Below are positions 26,099-35,352 of a stretch of DNA of 64,000 bases, in pieces; position 1 is the stretch's first letter, and each line of letters starts with the position of its first letter. The notes under the pieces were generated by a model. The model worked only from the letters and a program-made list of their open reading frames with translations. It did no database searches and was not told where the DNA came from. The position numbers and the translations under genes were made by a program. This DNA comes from an uncultured Marinicella sp. (GTDB lineage: Bacteria > Pseudomonadota > Gammaproteobacteria > Xanthomonadales > Marinicellaceae), in contig CANNAM010000007.1 of assembly GCA_947502595.1 (NCBI GenBank), forward strand, positions 62,001 to 126,000. Direction: 5' to 3'.

Positions 26099-26688
26099 GC
26101 CGTACCGACAACACCATTCAGTTCATCACCCAAGCCAAGTTGCCTACGGTTTATGGCGAGTTCACTGTGCATGTTTTTGAGCACCAAGGGCAAGAGCATT
26201 TGGTGCTCACCCAAGGCCAGTTCAATGCCGATGATGAAGTATTGACTCGTGTTCATTCAGAGTGTTTAACCGGTGATGGCTTGTTCAGTTTGCGTTGCGA
26301 TTGTGGCCCTCAGTTGGCCTTTGCGATGGGGCAGATAGCCGCAGCCGGGCAGGGTATGATTGTGTACCTGCGCCAAGAAGGTCGGGGCATAGGTTTGACT
26401 GAAAAAATCAAAGCCTACCATTTGCAAGACCAAGGCTTTGATACTTTTGATGCCAATGTAAAATTGGGTCATTTACCAGATAACCGCAGTTATGACATGT
26501 TGGCCGATGTGTTCAAGCACATGGGGGTGGCCAAGGTCAAGCTAATGACCAACAACCCCGATAAAATAGAGTCAATAGAGTCTCAAGGTGTTCAAGTGGT
26601 TGATCGAATCGCCATTCAGGTTGGACACAACCCACACAACCAACATTACTTGAAAACCAAAAAAGACAAGTTTTCACACTTGGACTGA
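26095..26688 (+). CDS. ribA: GTP cyclohydrolase II
   Basis: Opens GTP to start riboflavin synthesis. 197 residues, with the zinc site intact: CLTGDGLFSLRCDCG at about residues 62-76. The catalytic LRQEGRGIGL motif and the GTP-contacting DLGLPDxRxY-like stretch (LGHLPDNRSYDM) follow, and the C-terminal MTNNPDKI region is normal. It supplies the activity that the ribB C-terminal domain has lost. It overlaps ribH by 4 bases. The next gene, fxsA, starts 9 bases downstream. Confidence 0.96.
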   Translation: MSRTDNTIQFITQAKLPTVYGEFTVHVFEHQGQEHLVLTQGQFNADDEVLTRVHSECLTGDGLFSLRCDCGPQLAFAMGQIAAAGQGMIVYLRQEGRGIGLTEKIKAYHLQDQGFDTFDANVKLGHLPDNRSYDMLADVFKHMGVAKVKLMTNNPDKIESIESQGVQVVDRIAIQVGHNPHNQHYLKTKKDKFSHLD

Positions 26689-26696
26689 GCATTCAT

Positions 26697-27152
26697 ATGA
26701 TTTCTTGGAAATGGATTGCTGGCTTATTGATTTTGGGTCTAGCTGAGCTGTTATTGGTTATTCAGCTGCACCAGTGGGTTAATGTGAAAATGTTGGTGTT
26801 AATTTATTTGACTGCCACGGTAGTTGGCTTTGTGTTTCTCAAAATAATGGAGCGCCGTTTATATTCTAAGCAAGCTTTTCAAGCCATTAATCTCAGTAAA
26901 AAAGCTGAAAAAAGGATGCGTCAAAAGATTAAAAATGGTCAAGTGCTTGTGGAAAACGAACAACATTATTTTAAATTCACGCTGTCTATCATGATCTTTA
27001 CTTTTGCCTTGTTGCTGATTGTGATGCCTGGGTTATTAACTGATTTTATTGGTATGATTTTGGTCGTTCCAGGTTTTTTGAACAAACTACTTGATAAGTC
27101 GATCATTGACTACAACCTAAAAGCCCTCAGAAACAGCCCTGATATAAAATAA
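26697..27152 (+). CDS. fxsA: FxsA family membrane protein
   Basis: 151 residues with the FxsA pattern: membrane helix LLILGLAELLLVIQLHQWVN, second helix VLIYLTATVVGFVFLKIMERR, a cytoplasmic basic stretch, then LIVMPGLLTDFIGMILVVPGFLNKLL near the C-terminus. In Escherichia coli FxsA is a cytoplasmic membrane protein whose overproduction interferes with F-factor exclusion of phage T7; its normal role is unclear. It is the last gene of the riboflavin cluster, but there is no known functional link. Confidence 0.82.
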   Translation: MISWKWIAGLLILGLAELLLVIQLHQWVNVKMLVLIYLTATVVGFVFLKIMERRLYSKQAFQAINLSKKAEKRMRQKIKNGQVLVENEQHYFKFTLSIMIFTFALLLIVMPGLLTDFIGMILVVPGFLNKLLDKSIIDYNLKALRNSPDIK

Positions 27153-27175
27153 CATGGATGAGCATTACAGTCCTG

Positions 27176-27620
27176 TTTTACGGCGCACATTTTTCATTGT
27201 AGCTGTAGGGCTTACCCCGAATGGCACTTACATAAGCCCTAAGCTTTCGAAGTTTATGCACATTCTAGCCATTGTTCAACTGAACATTTTCAATCAAAAA
27301 GAGGTGTTTAGGGTTGTCGGCTTCAGTCGACCCATAAAACCGTAGGTTTTACAAAAAAGTTGACTGAAGTCATCAACCCTAAGGTGCATTGCTGATTTTA
27401 TGGCGCACATTTTTCATTGTAGCTGCAGGGCTTACCCCGAATGGCACTTACATAAGCCCTAAGCTTTCGAAGTTTATGCACATTCTAGCCATTGTTCAAC
27501 TGAACATTTTCAATCAAAAAAAAGGTGTTTAGGGTTGTCGGCTTCAGCCGACCCATAAAACCGTAGGTTTTACAAAAAAGTTGACTGAAGTCAACGAGCC
27601 TAAGGCGCTGAATTGATACT
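27176..27620. repeat. Two direct repeats of about 220 bp containing hairpins
   Basis: Copy 1 (about 27176-27395) and copy 2 (about 27396-27620) are nearly identical, with a handful of substitutions and small length differences (the run before GGTGTTTAGGG, and the last ~20 bases). Each holds one 8-bp inverted repeat (AGGGCTTA/TAAGCCCT) and one longer imperfect one (AGGGTTGTCGGCTTCAGTCG with the CTGAAG-containing complement). It is unlikely to be coding: frames are short and the two copies vary in length. Confidence 0.8.
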
Positions 27621-28344
27621 GAATAATTGACTTTAATTACAACAACATAAGTGTAACTTCCTGTTATGTAAGAGCTATTCAGGCTTGCCGCTGCCTTGCA
27701 CCGCATCAAAGTATGACTGAATGTGATGTGCTGAAAGACAATATGAGTGCTCTGTACATATATTCCAGCAAAAATTCACCCGCAACAGCTACGGCCTCAA
27801 TAAAATTCTGTTGTTACAGTTTACTAATGTGGAACAGGATTAAAGTACATAGCCTTGTAAAATAAATTATCTGAATTTTCAGTTTACCCCATTCGCTAGA
27901 TAAGCTATTGGTATTAAATTAGCAGTCAAATTCAAACCTCTGATAGTGCCTTCTTGAGAGGTTCTATTGCCCGGACTTTCTAATGCTTGAACTTCTTTTG
28001 CTTTGACTACCCAGTTTCTACCCTTATGTTTCAATCTTTACAAAATCATGCGGTTGATGTACCAAATACTCATAAAAAAGCGATACCGTAACCATGACTT
28101 ATGGCCTACGAAAGCAACTGTAATTGATGACTGATGGCCCATGTTTTACTTGTATCTATATGTTCAAATAATAATACAAGGTTGTGTGGGAACAAAGATT
28201 TATAGAATTGAATTGAACTATTAAGCAATTTTATAGGCCAAAAGTACTTAGTTATAAATAATTTGTAACTATCAAAAACACCCCACGTTTATCAGCTAAA
28301 TAACCGTCGTATCAATAACTGTTGTATTAAAAGAGGAATTAACC
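27621..28344. other. Gene-free stretch before the efflux genes
   Basis: About 720 AT-rich bases without a convincing reading frame. It probably carries the promoter of the efflux genes at its right end (AAAGAGGAATTAACC precedes the GTG start). No terminator or repeat beyond the 27-kb element is seen. Confidence 0.5.
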
Positions 28345-29523
28345 GTGAAAACCCTACTTAAAATTGCTGCACCCATATTAGTTATAGTCATCAGTATCTA
28401 TCTGGTACAAGCTTTGGCTGCTGGTAAACCTGCCCCCGAACAAAAAGCACCCACTCAACGCCTGATTTCACTGTATGTTGATGAAGTGAAGTCTGCCGTT
28501 ATTACCCCTGGGGTGCAAACCCAAGGTGAGGTTAAGCCCAAAACCCAAATTGATTTGATTGCCAGGGTATCAGGGCATGTGGTCAGCGTTGCCAATGAAT
28601 TTGCCGAAGGTGCTGAATTCAACCCAGAAACTGTATTGATTCAGCTGGATGACAGTGATTATAAAGTGGCGGTGGTTAGGGCAGAAGCACAAGTGTCTGC
28701 AGCTGAGGTGGCATTGGCTAGGGAATTGGCCAATGCTGAAATGAAAAAAGACACATGGCTGCAAAAAGACCGTACCGTTAAACCCACTGACTTTGCTTTG
28801 AATAAACCCCAAGTGCATGATGCACGTGCGCAATTGCGCGCCGCAAAAGCCAACTTGAAAGAAGCCAAGCTCAATGTGGCAAGAACTTCAATACAAGTGC
28901 CTTTCCAAGGACGGGTGGTGAGTAAAAATGTAGGCATCGGTCAATACATTACAGCTGGAACACAGTTGGGAAAAGTCTTTGCTACCGATGTGGTCGAGGT
29001 TCGCTTGCCATTGACCGATCAGCAATTGGCTGAGCTGGATTTGCCGATGGGTTACATGGCTAAGCCAGGTGAAGGTCCTGAAGTGGAGTTCACGGCAGGC
29101 ACAGGACGGTCATCACACCACTGGCAAGGTCGTATCATTCGCACCAATGCCTCAGTCGACCAACAAACCCGATTGATTTACGCGATTGCGGAAGTTCAAG
29201 ATCCTTATGGACAAGGAGCGGACTTTGGTGTGCCTTTTGCTGTGGGTATGTTTGTACATGCCAATATTGCTGGCATTGAAAGCAAACAAATGATGGTGGT
29301 TCCTCGCGATGCCCTGCGCAGTGCAGACAAAGTCTATGTGGTTGATGCGGATAATAAATTAGACATTCGTATGGTTGAGGTGTTTTCAACTTCTAAAGAC
29401 CAAGTGGTACTCAGTGGTGGTGTTGAAGTGGGTGAAAAAGTAGCGATTTCAACCGCACCCAATGCCGCACAAGGTATGCTGGTTGAGCCAGTGGTTAAAG
29501 ACCAATTAATCTCACAACTATAA
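28345..29523 (+). CDS. RND efflux periplasmic adaptor subunit
   Basis: 392 residues beginning at a GTG with an AGAGGA ribosome binding site. An N-terminal hydrophobic helix (~4-24) anchors it. The family plan is visible: IDLIARVSGHVVSV lipoyl-type segment, a coiled-coil hairpin (~100-180 with ALARELANAEMKKDTWLQ and ARAQLRAAKANLKEAKL), the return segment VPFQGRVVSKNVGIGQYITAGT, a beta-barrel domain and a membrane-proximal end. Adaptor proteins of this kind connect the inner-membrane pump to an outer-membrane channel. The pump gene follows 6 bases downstream; no outer-membrane channel gene is adjacent. Confidence 0.92.
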   Translation: MKTLLKIAAPILVIVISIYLVQALAAGKPAPEQKAPTQRLISLYVDEVKSAVITPGVQTQGEVKPKTQIDLIARVSGHVVSVANEFAEGAEFNPETVLIQLDDSDYKVAVVRAEAQVSAAEVALARELANAEMKKDTWLQKDRTVKPTDFALNKPQVHDARAQLRAAKANLKEAKLNVARTSIQVPFQGRVVSKNVGIGQYITAGTQLGKVFATDVVEVRLPLTDQQLAELDLPMGYMAKPGEGPEVEFTAGTGRSSHHWQGRIIRTNASVDQQTRLIYAIAEVQDPYGQGADFGVPFAVGMFVHANIAGIESKQMMVVPRDALRSADKVYVVDADNKLDIRMVEVFSTSKDQVVLSGGVEVGEKVAISTAPNAAQGMLVEPVVKDQLISQL

Positions 29524-29529
29524 GGTGTA

Positions 29530-32500
29530 ATGATGAATCGAATGATCGCCTGGTGGGCCAATAACTCTGTAGCAGCCAATTTATTGATGATTGGCATATT
29601 CATCGCTGGATTCATCGGGTTCAATTCTCTAGAAAGAGAAATGGACCCACAAGTCAGATTCCCTGGCTTACAAATCAATGTCAGCTGGCCGGGCGCGTCA
29701 CCACAAGATGTGGAGGAGCAATTGGTGGTCCGTATAGAAGAGTCGGTCAATGACATGGACTCAATTGAGTGGGTCAGGTCTAACTCTGGTGAAGGCTATG
29801 GTCAAGTTTCTATATTGGCTGAGCAACAAGTGGATTTCAATCAATTCATGAATGATGTCAAGATTCGCATAGATTCTATTTCTACTTTTCCCTCAGACAT
29901 GGAACCGCCGATCGTTCAACAATGGGTTAACCGCGATGAATTCATCCGCATTGCAGTGCATGGAGACTTGTCTGAACGAGAATTGAAACGTTTGGCAGAA
30001 AAGCTGCGGCGTGAAGTGGCGCAATTACCCGCCATCACAGTGGTGCAATTGTTTGGTACCCGTGAAGAAGAAATTTCGATTGAAGTGGGTGAGTCGGCGT
30101 TGCAACGTTATGGGCTGACTTTTTCAGATGTTGCCAGTGCCATTCGCAGTTCATCCATGAGTCAATCATCTGGTACTGTACGCACTGAGGTGGGAACTTA
30201 TCAGTTGAAAGTCAGAAGTCAGGCTGATACTGAAGCTGAGTTTGCCAATATCATCGTCAAAGAAACTGCCGATGGTGGTGTCATCAGAGTGGGTGATGTG
30301 GCGACGGTGATTGATGGGTTTGAAGACAATCCAATTTTGGCCACATTAAATGGCGAACCTGGGGTCTTGATTCAAGTCATGACCACAGAAATAATGGACA
30401 TTGTGAAAGCCTCAGAATCGGTACAAAAATGGTTGCAAGATAAGCAAGGTAACCTGCCAGCTGGCGCCAAACTGACTTTGTGGAATGACCAAGCCGAAGA
30501 CTTCAAAGGACGGATGCAGACCATTGGCAGTTCTGCGCTGATTGGCTTGTTGCTGGTGCTGTTGGTGTTGATGTTGACCCTGCGACCTAAGGTGGCGCTT
30601 TGGGTGGCTGTCGGCATTGGTACTGCTTATGCTGGGGCTTTTGTGTTCTTGCCTACAGTGGGTGTTTCATTGAATATGCTGTCTACTTTTGCCTTCTTGT
30701 TGGTGTTGGGTATTGTGGTGGATGATGCCATCGTAGTGGGTGAGGGCATTCACAGTGAATCCAATCGATTGGGTGGTGGTACCAAGTCGGCCATTTCAGG
30801 TGCTCAATTGGTGGCAAAACCGGTGGTGTTTGGGGTATTGACCACCATCATGGCGTTCATGCCGTGGTTGTTCTTGGGTGGTTCCACCAGTGAGTTCACC
30901 CGACACATAACGTGGGTGGTGATACTGGCATTGACCTTTTCATTGATAGAATCACTGTTGATTCTGCCATCGCACCTGTCAACGATGAAACCACGCAAGG
31001 GTCAAAATCGCATTGGTCGGATGCAAAAAGCAGTTTCACAAAGCATCATTAATTTTGCGCACAAACATTACCGCCGCATTGGCCAATTTGCATTGCAGCA
31101 CCGTTATTTTACCACCAGTGTGTTTATTGGTATTTTAATCATTGGATTTGGGATGTTCGGTAATGGCTTGGTGAAGAAAAGTTTTATGCCTGACATTGAG
31201 TCAGATGAAATCATCGTCAATGTGGTGTTGCCCGAAGGAGCACCCTACAGCCGAGCCCTTGAAATATTGGCACAACTACAAAATGCTGAAAAAGCTTTGG
31301 AAGAAGAAATCAAGCAGAAGACCAATGGTCAAGGCGGTCTAATAGAGAACTGGTACACCCGATCCAGGCGCGACAGTGTGATTGCGATTGTTAAATTAAC
31401 CCCGCCAGAAGAGCGTCCAGAAGCGGTACAAGGCATGTCAGCCAAAGAGGCTTCAGTGCGGTTACGTGAATTGATGGGTGATGTACCGGATGCCAAAGAA
31501 GTGTCGGTGCAGTACCAACAAGGCAACAATGACCCTGGTTATGAGCTGTCAATCAGACACCCAGATTTGGACATTTTACGGGCTGCTACCAATGAACTAG
31601 AAACCCAACTGCGTACCTATGAAAATTTATATGACGTGCGCAATAATTTGGAAGGTGCGTCTGAAGAAATTCGCTTGACCTTAAAGCCGGGGACCACCAA
31701 ATTGGGCCTAACTTTGGCTGACATCAACCGCCAAGTCAGGCAGGCCTATTTTGGCGAAGAGGTACAAAGGGTGCCGAGGAATGGTCAAGATGTGCGGGTA
31801 AAAGTGCGCTACCCAGTGGAATCCAGAAGATCGATTGAAAGTTTAAATAACTTTTACGTCAGAACCACCGATGGTCGTGAATTGCCTTTGTTGTCGGTAG
31901 CAAATCTTGAGTATGCACCGGGTATCAAGAGCATTCGACGCTGGAATGGTAACCGCGCTGCTCGCATCAGTGCCGACTTAAAAGATGACGTTCGAGAAGA
32001 CATTAACAAGGACTTGGACGAAAACTTCTATCCAGCCTGGGAGGCCAAATACCCTGGCATCATAAGAGGCTCAGTTGGACAGGCGGAAGGTGAAGCGCGT
32101 TTCCTGAAAGAGATCACAGGCTTGTATTTAATGGCGTTCTTTGCCATGTATGCTTTGTTGGCAGTGGCTTTCAAAAGTTATTCCCAGCCAATCTTGATTC
32201 TGATAGCCATTCCATTTGCTTTCGTTGGCGCAGTGGTTGGGCATGCTGCTATGGACATGACCATGGCCATCTTCAGTTACTTTGGGATTGCCGCTGCCGC
32301 AGGCGTGGTGGTGAATGATAATTTGGTATTGATGGACTATTGTAATAAGCTAAGGGCTCAAGGCATGACAGCCAAAGAGGCCATTGTCGAAGCAGGGGTG
32401 GCGCGTTTCAGACCAATTTTATTGACTTCAGTTACCACCATAGTTGGTTTGGTGCCGATGATGATGGAACGGTCTATCCAAGCCGCTTTCTTGCAGCCAA

Positions 32501-32685
32501 TCGTGGTGTCTTTGGCCTTTGGTGTGTTTATGGCATTCTTTGTTACGTTGCTGATGGTGCCGTCTTTGTATGGAATTGGTATTGACATCAAAACCGGTGC
32601 TATGAAATTATTCAACCGAAAAAATGAGAAAAAAACAAATGATGGCGTAGATGATGAGGTGCCAAACACGCCAATTATAAGTTAA
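29530..32685 (+). CDS. RND efflux permease
   Basis: 1051 residues, the normal length for AcrB/MexB-type pumps. The N-terminal helix MIAWWANNSVAANLLMI is typical of the VexF/CusA-like and related RND members. About 12 membrane helices occur in two bundles. Motif-type segments include FLLVLGIVVDDAIVVGEGIH in the first bundle, carrying the proton-relay Asp pair, and AAAAGVVVNDNLVLMDYCNKLR in the second. Large periplasmic loops lie between helices 1 and 2 and 7 and 8. Substrates are unknown. It is preceded by its adaptor gene and followed by an intrinsic terminator. Confidence 0.93.
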   Translation: MMNRMIAWWANNSVAANLLMIGIFIAGFIGFNSLEREMDPQVRFPGLQINVSWPGASPQDVEEQLVVRIEESVNDMDSIEWVRSNSGEGYGQVSILAEQQVDFNQFMNDVKIRIDSISTFPSDMEPPIVQQWVNRDEFIRIAVHGDLSERELKRLAEKLRREVAQLPAITVVQLFGTREEEISIEVGESALQRYGLTFSDVASAIRSSSMSQSSGTVRTEVGTYQLKVRSQADTEAEFANIIVKETADGGVIRVGDVATVIDGFEDNPILATLNGEPGVLIQVMTTEIMDIVKASESVQKWLQDKQGNLPAGAKLTLWNDQAEDFKGRMQTIGSSALIGLLLVLLVLMLTLRPKVALWVAVGIGTAYAGAFVFLPTVGVSLNMLSTFAFLLVLGIVVDDAIVVGEGIHSESNRLGGGTKSAISGAQLVAKPVVFGVLTTIMAFMPWLFLGGSTSEFTRHITWVVILALTFSLIESLLILPSHLSTMKPRKGQNRIGRMQKAVSQSIINFAHKHYRRIGQFALQHRYFTTSVFIGILIIGFGMFGNGLVKKSFMPDIESDEIIVNVVLPEGAPYSRALEILAQLQNAEKALEEEIKQKTNGQGGLIENWYTRSRRDSVIAIVKLTPPEERPEAVQGMSAKEASVRLRELMGDVPDAKEVSVQYQQGNNDPGYELSIRHPDLDILRAATNELETQLRTYENLYDVRNNLEGASEEIRLTLKPGTTKLGLTLADINRQVRQAYFGEEVQRVPRNGQDVRVKVRYPVESRRSIESLNNFYVRTTDGRELPLLSVANLEYAPGIKSIRRWNGNRAARISADLKDDVREDINKDLDENFYPAWEAKYPGIIRGSVGQAEGEARFLKEITGLYLMAFFAMYALLAVAFKSYSQPILILIAIPFAFVGAVVGHAAMDMTMAIFSYFGIAAAAGVVVNDNLVLMDYCNKLRAQGMTAKEAIVEAGVARFRPILLTSVTTIVGLVPMMMERSIQAAFLQPIVVSLAFGVFMAFFVTLLMVPSLYGIGIDIKTGAMKLFNRKNEKKTNDGVDDEVPNTPIIS

Positions 32686-32707
32686 TACCATTGCAGTATT
32701 AATAGTC

Positions 32708-32735
32708 AAAAAGCCACCAAGTTGTGGCTTTTTTT
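32708..32735 (+). terminator. Intrinsic terminator after the efflux operon
   Basis: The 10-bp stem AAAAAGCCAC/GTGGCTTTTT with loop CAAGTT runs into a T-tract. It starts 23 bases after the permease stop codon. Confidence 0.85.
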
Positions 32736-32825
32736 ATCTGTATTGATTAACTGCTGTTACTAAAAAAGGCAGCAAGTCGTTGACTTGCTGCTGGTTGGGA
32801 TATTGGGTGTTAAAAGCCCGCGGTT

Positions 32826-34733
32826 TTAATTTTCAAAACCATGTCTAAATATCAAGTCGCTACATGCAACCTGACTCATTGATACCTGGTAGTTTTCAAT
32901 CGTGTGATTGTTTTGGTACTCAAACACTTGTAAATAATACGTACCTGGGTTGAGTGCATTTTCTCCACACTTTCTGTCAATCTTAGAGAAACGACCAGCT
33001 CCAGAATCGTCGTCATTTTCAATTAAGGTCAAATTACTGTTATACAAGCTAATTACGGTGTCACCAGATGAGCCAGAGGTTTCAGTGATGACTTCGTATG
33101 CGCCTGATCCGCTGGGTACAGTAATCCTGAACCAGTCGACGTCACCAGTTGAGCAAATTGAATGTGATTGACTGCTGTTATTATACAGTTGAAACCCAGT
33201 GGCGCTGGTGTTGTCGTCTTCATATGCATCTGAAGTACAGTTTTCTACCACCAATGATTGATCAGCGATTGCAACAACATTTGTACAGGGAGTACCACCA
33301 CAGTCTTGGTCGTTGGCGTATTCACCTGTAGTCGACATCAACCACCCAACAGTGTAGCCGCCGGCTGGCAAACTGCTTGGAATAGTGATGTCTCTGGAAA
33401 CGCTCATAAAGCTCCAATCAGATATATCAGATGAGATAACTCCTGAGCCTAACCAGTAATCACTGGTAGAGATTAATTGGTTGGTTGAAGCATAAAAATC
33501 AACAAATATATTGTTGGTAATATCAGCATAGCCTGCATTGAGTATCTGAAAATTTACCGTTAAATCTTCTTCTTTACCGACTAAAGTTTTGCTGATGCTT
33601 TTGTGGGGATTGCCATCAAATAACGACTCGGTTAAATCACCCCTCACCAACGGTGGGCGTGCTGTTTCATCCGTAGTCATCCAAGCATTGATGTCATCTC
33701 TTTTGCCAGTGGTTAATAGGGTATCATGTGCTGTACCCGTACGGTTTGACGTGGAGTGTATACCAACTACATACCGTTCGCCATTGGTGTAGCGCCATGA
33801 TGGACCGCCACTGTGACCACCATACACAAACGCACTTAACTCGATTCTGTAATCTGTGGTTGACACCACATTGCCTGAATCAAAACCTTTGTACTGAACA
33901 TTGATGCCTGCAGGAACATGGGGTGTTTCGGTTGGGTAGCCAGAAAAGTTAACTGAATCACCAGCGCTCACGTCGCTGCTTCTGCCCATCCAGCCAGTTC
34001 TTTGACCGGCATTTCTGTCAAGCGTGATTACCGCAAAGTCATGGTTGTGATTTTGGTTGACGGTCCAGCCAGAATAGGACCTTATGTACCTTGAACGAGC
34101 CCATCCATACGGTAAATCAGCACAGTATTGATTGCCACATTCAAATGGTGAAACCCTGTCGGTTTGACCTGCATATACCCAAACTTCATCGGCCCATTTT
34201 TGATCGCTGGTATCGTCATCACCGTTAGGGTCATAGTTATACACACAATGACCGGCTGTAACCAAGTGAAAGTTTCCGGCTGACCATGCACTGCAATTAT
34301 AGAAATAATCAGTACCATCTACATTAAAGCGCATGACTAATTTATAAATGGTGTTCCATGGGAATGATGTGGTGTTCAAGTGCTGAGTTGGTGGAGTGGC
34401 TCCACCTCTCCACACCACATTATCATGCTCGGCATCGATCAGACTGTCTGCTACTTCAATGCTGCCTTTTTTGAATTTATCTGGTTGTGGGTTGTTTTTG
34501 GGCCTGAATGGATAGATTGTTTCAGTCTTTGTTTCCATGTCATAGCCAACTTCAAGGCGCTGGTTTTCTGCATTAGTTTGAGAGCGACTGTATTGTGAAC
34601 CTTGAGGATTGGGTGCCGGTTTTGACATTTCCAGTAGTTTCTCCATGGTCAAATTTTCTTCTGCTTGAGTTGCACTCATTACCGCAGTAAGTCCAAATAC
34701 ACCGAATAAGAATTTGTTGGTAAATATTTTCAT
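32826..34733 (-). CDS. Secreted trypsin-like serine protease with PPC-type C-terminal domain
   Basis: 635 residues. A signal peptide (~1-24) is followed by a propeptide-like stretch and a chymotrypsin-fold domain (~115-350). The catalytic triad is visible as His162 in TAGHC, Asp232 in DFAVITLD and Ser308 in GGHSGGP. A CARDB-like beta domain follows (~385-495), then a PPC-type domain (~500-620, with DVDWFRITV and ISLYNSNLTLIENDD). The last residues read DLIFRHGFEN, a C-terminal IFxxxFE motif shared in type with the CSLREA protein at 3890-5167. It converges on the efflux terminator. A secreted peptide-degrading role is likely. Confidence 0.9.
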   Translation of the reverse strand: MKIFTNKFLFGVFGLTAVMSATQAEENLTMEKLLEMSKPAPNPQGSQYSRSQTNAENQRLEVGYDMETKTETIYPFRPKNNPQPDKFKKGSIEVADSLIDAEHDNVVWRGGATPPTQHLNTTSFPWNTIYKLVMRFNVDGTDYFYNCSAWSAGNFHLVTAGHCVYNYDPNGDDDTSDQKWADEVWVYAGQTDRVSPFECGNQYCADLPYGWARSRYIRSYSGWTVNQNHNHDFAVITLDRNAGQRTGWMGRSSDVSAGDSVNFSGYPTETPHVPAGINVQYKGFDSGNVVSTTDYRIELSAFVYGGHSGGPSWRYTNGERYVVGIHSTSNRTGTAHDTLLTTGKRDDINAWMTTDETARPPLVRGDLTESLFDGNPHKSISKTLVGKEEDLTVNFQILNAGYADITNNIFVDFYASTNQLISTSDYWLGSGVISSDISDWSFMSVSRDITIPSSLPAGGYTVGWLMSTTGEYANDQDCGGTPCTNVVAIADQSLVVENCTSDAYEDDNTSATGFQLYNNSSQSHSICSTGDVDWFRITVPSGSGAYEVITETSGSSGDTVISLYNSNLTLIENDDDSGAGRFSKIDRKCGENALNPGTYYLQVFEYQNNHTIENYQVSMSQVACSDLIFRHGFEN

Positions 34734-35352
34734 TGGTAACCTCTTTGTGTTGTTGATGTTGGTGATGAATATATGCCGTTGTCAATAAAAATAGAATAAA
34801 TTTAACCAAAGTTTGCATATTTGGTTATGTAATTGTGAACTGATTCAAGGAAGTTATGTCATATTTGATGGTTAGTGTTCAAGTTCATACAGTTTCATTT
34901 TTGATTCAGAAATTTTTATTTGATTAATAGGTTTAAGTCGGTTTGCTGACTGCCATATCAAAGAAAAATATTGTACTTAGGCTGGGGTACCTTTTTTTTT
35001 ATTCCCCTGAATTGATTTAACTGATGCACTACAAGCTGTTTGTTTAGTGGTGTAATTTAATGGTGAAAATTTTGCATTGGTATAGAAATCCAATAAACTC
35101 ATTGATTATTTTTATTTAGACGGCTAGACTTCTAGCCTGTTAAATAAGATTGCACGCACACAACTAATTTTTAGCTTGTTGTTAATGTATTTTTAATTGA
35201 CAGAATTTGATGGTGATGTTGGGCTTGCATCTTGCCCAAACCTACCCGTCGTTTAATCAATTCGACTTTGCTGTGACAGCTGCATGTTAAGTAAAGACTT
35301 GTAAACTTTTGTTGTGACCTCCCATCTGTGGCACAACCCGTTGAGAAAAACC
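34734..35352. other. Gene-free stretch upstream of metY
   Basis: About 620 AT-rich bases with no supported gene. It includes a T-rich run at about 34990, and the palindrome at 35118-35141 that resembles MetJ boxes. The rest shows nothing I can assign. Confidence 0.55.
35118..35141 (+). promoter_or_regulatory. MetJ-box-like palindrome upstream of metY
   Basis: AGACGGCT and AGACTTCT sit in tandem (35118-35133), matching the MetJ box AGACGTCT at six and seven of eight positions. A third weak box AGCCTGTT follows. The centre GGCTAGACTTCTAGCC (35122-35137) is also a perfect 7-bp inverted repeat. It lies about 210 bases before the metY start. Whether this organism has MetJ is not known from the window. 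Confidence 0.4.

Noticed and set aside
27154-27345. Short open frame in the duplicated region
   Set aside because: Both the start and the end depend on the repeat copies and no protein pattern is visible.
35150-35352. SAM riboswitch upstream of metY
   Set aside because: I could not see a conserved core of any SAM riboswitch class; a MetJ-box-like site is a better supported reading.
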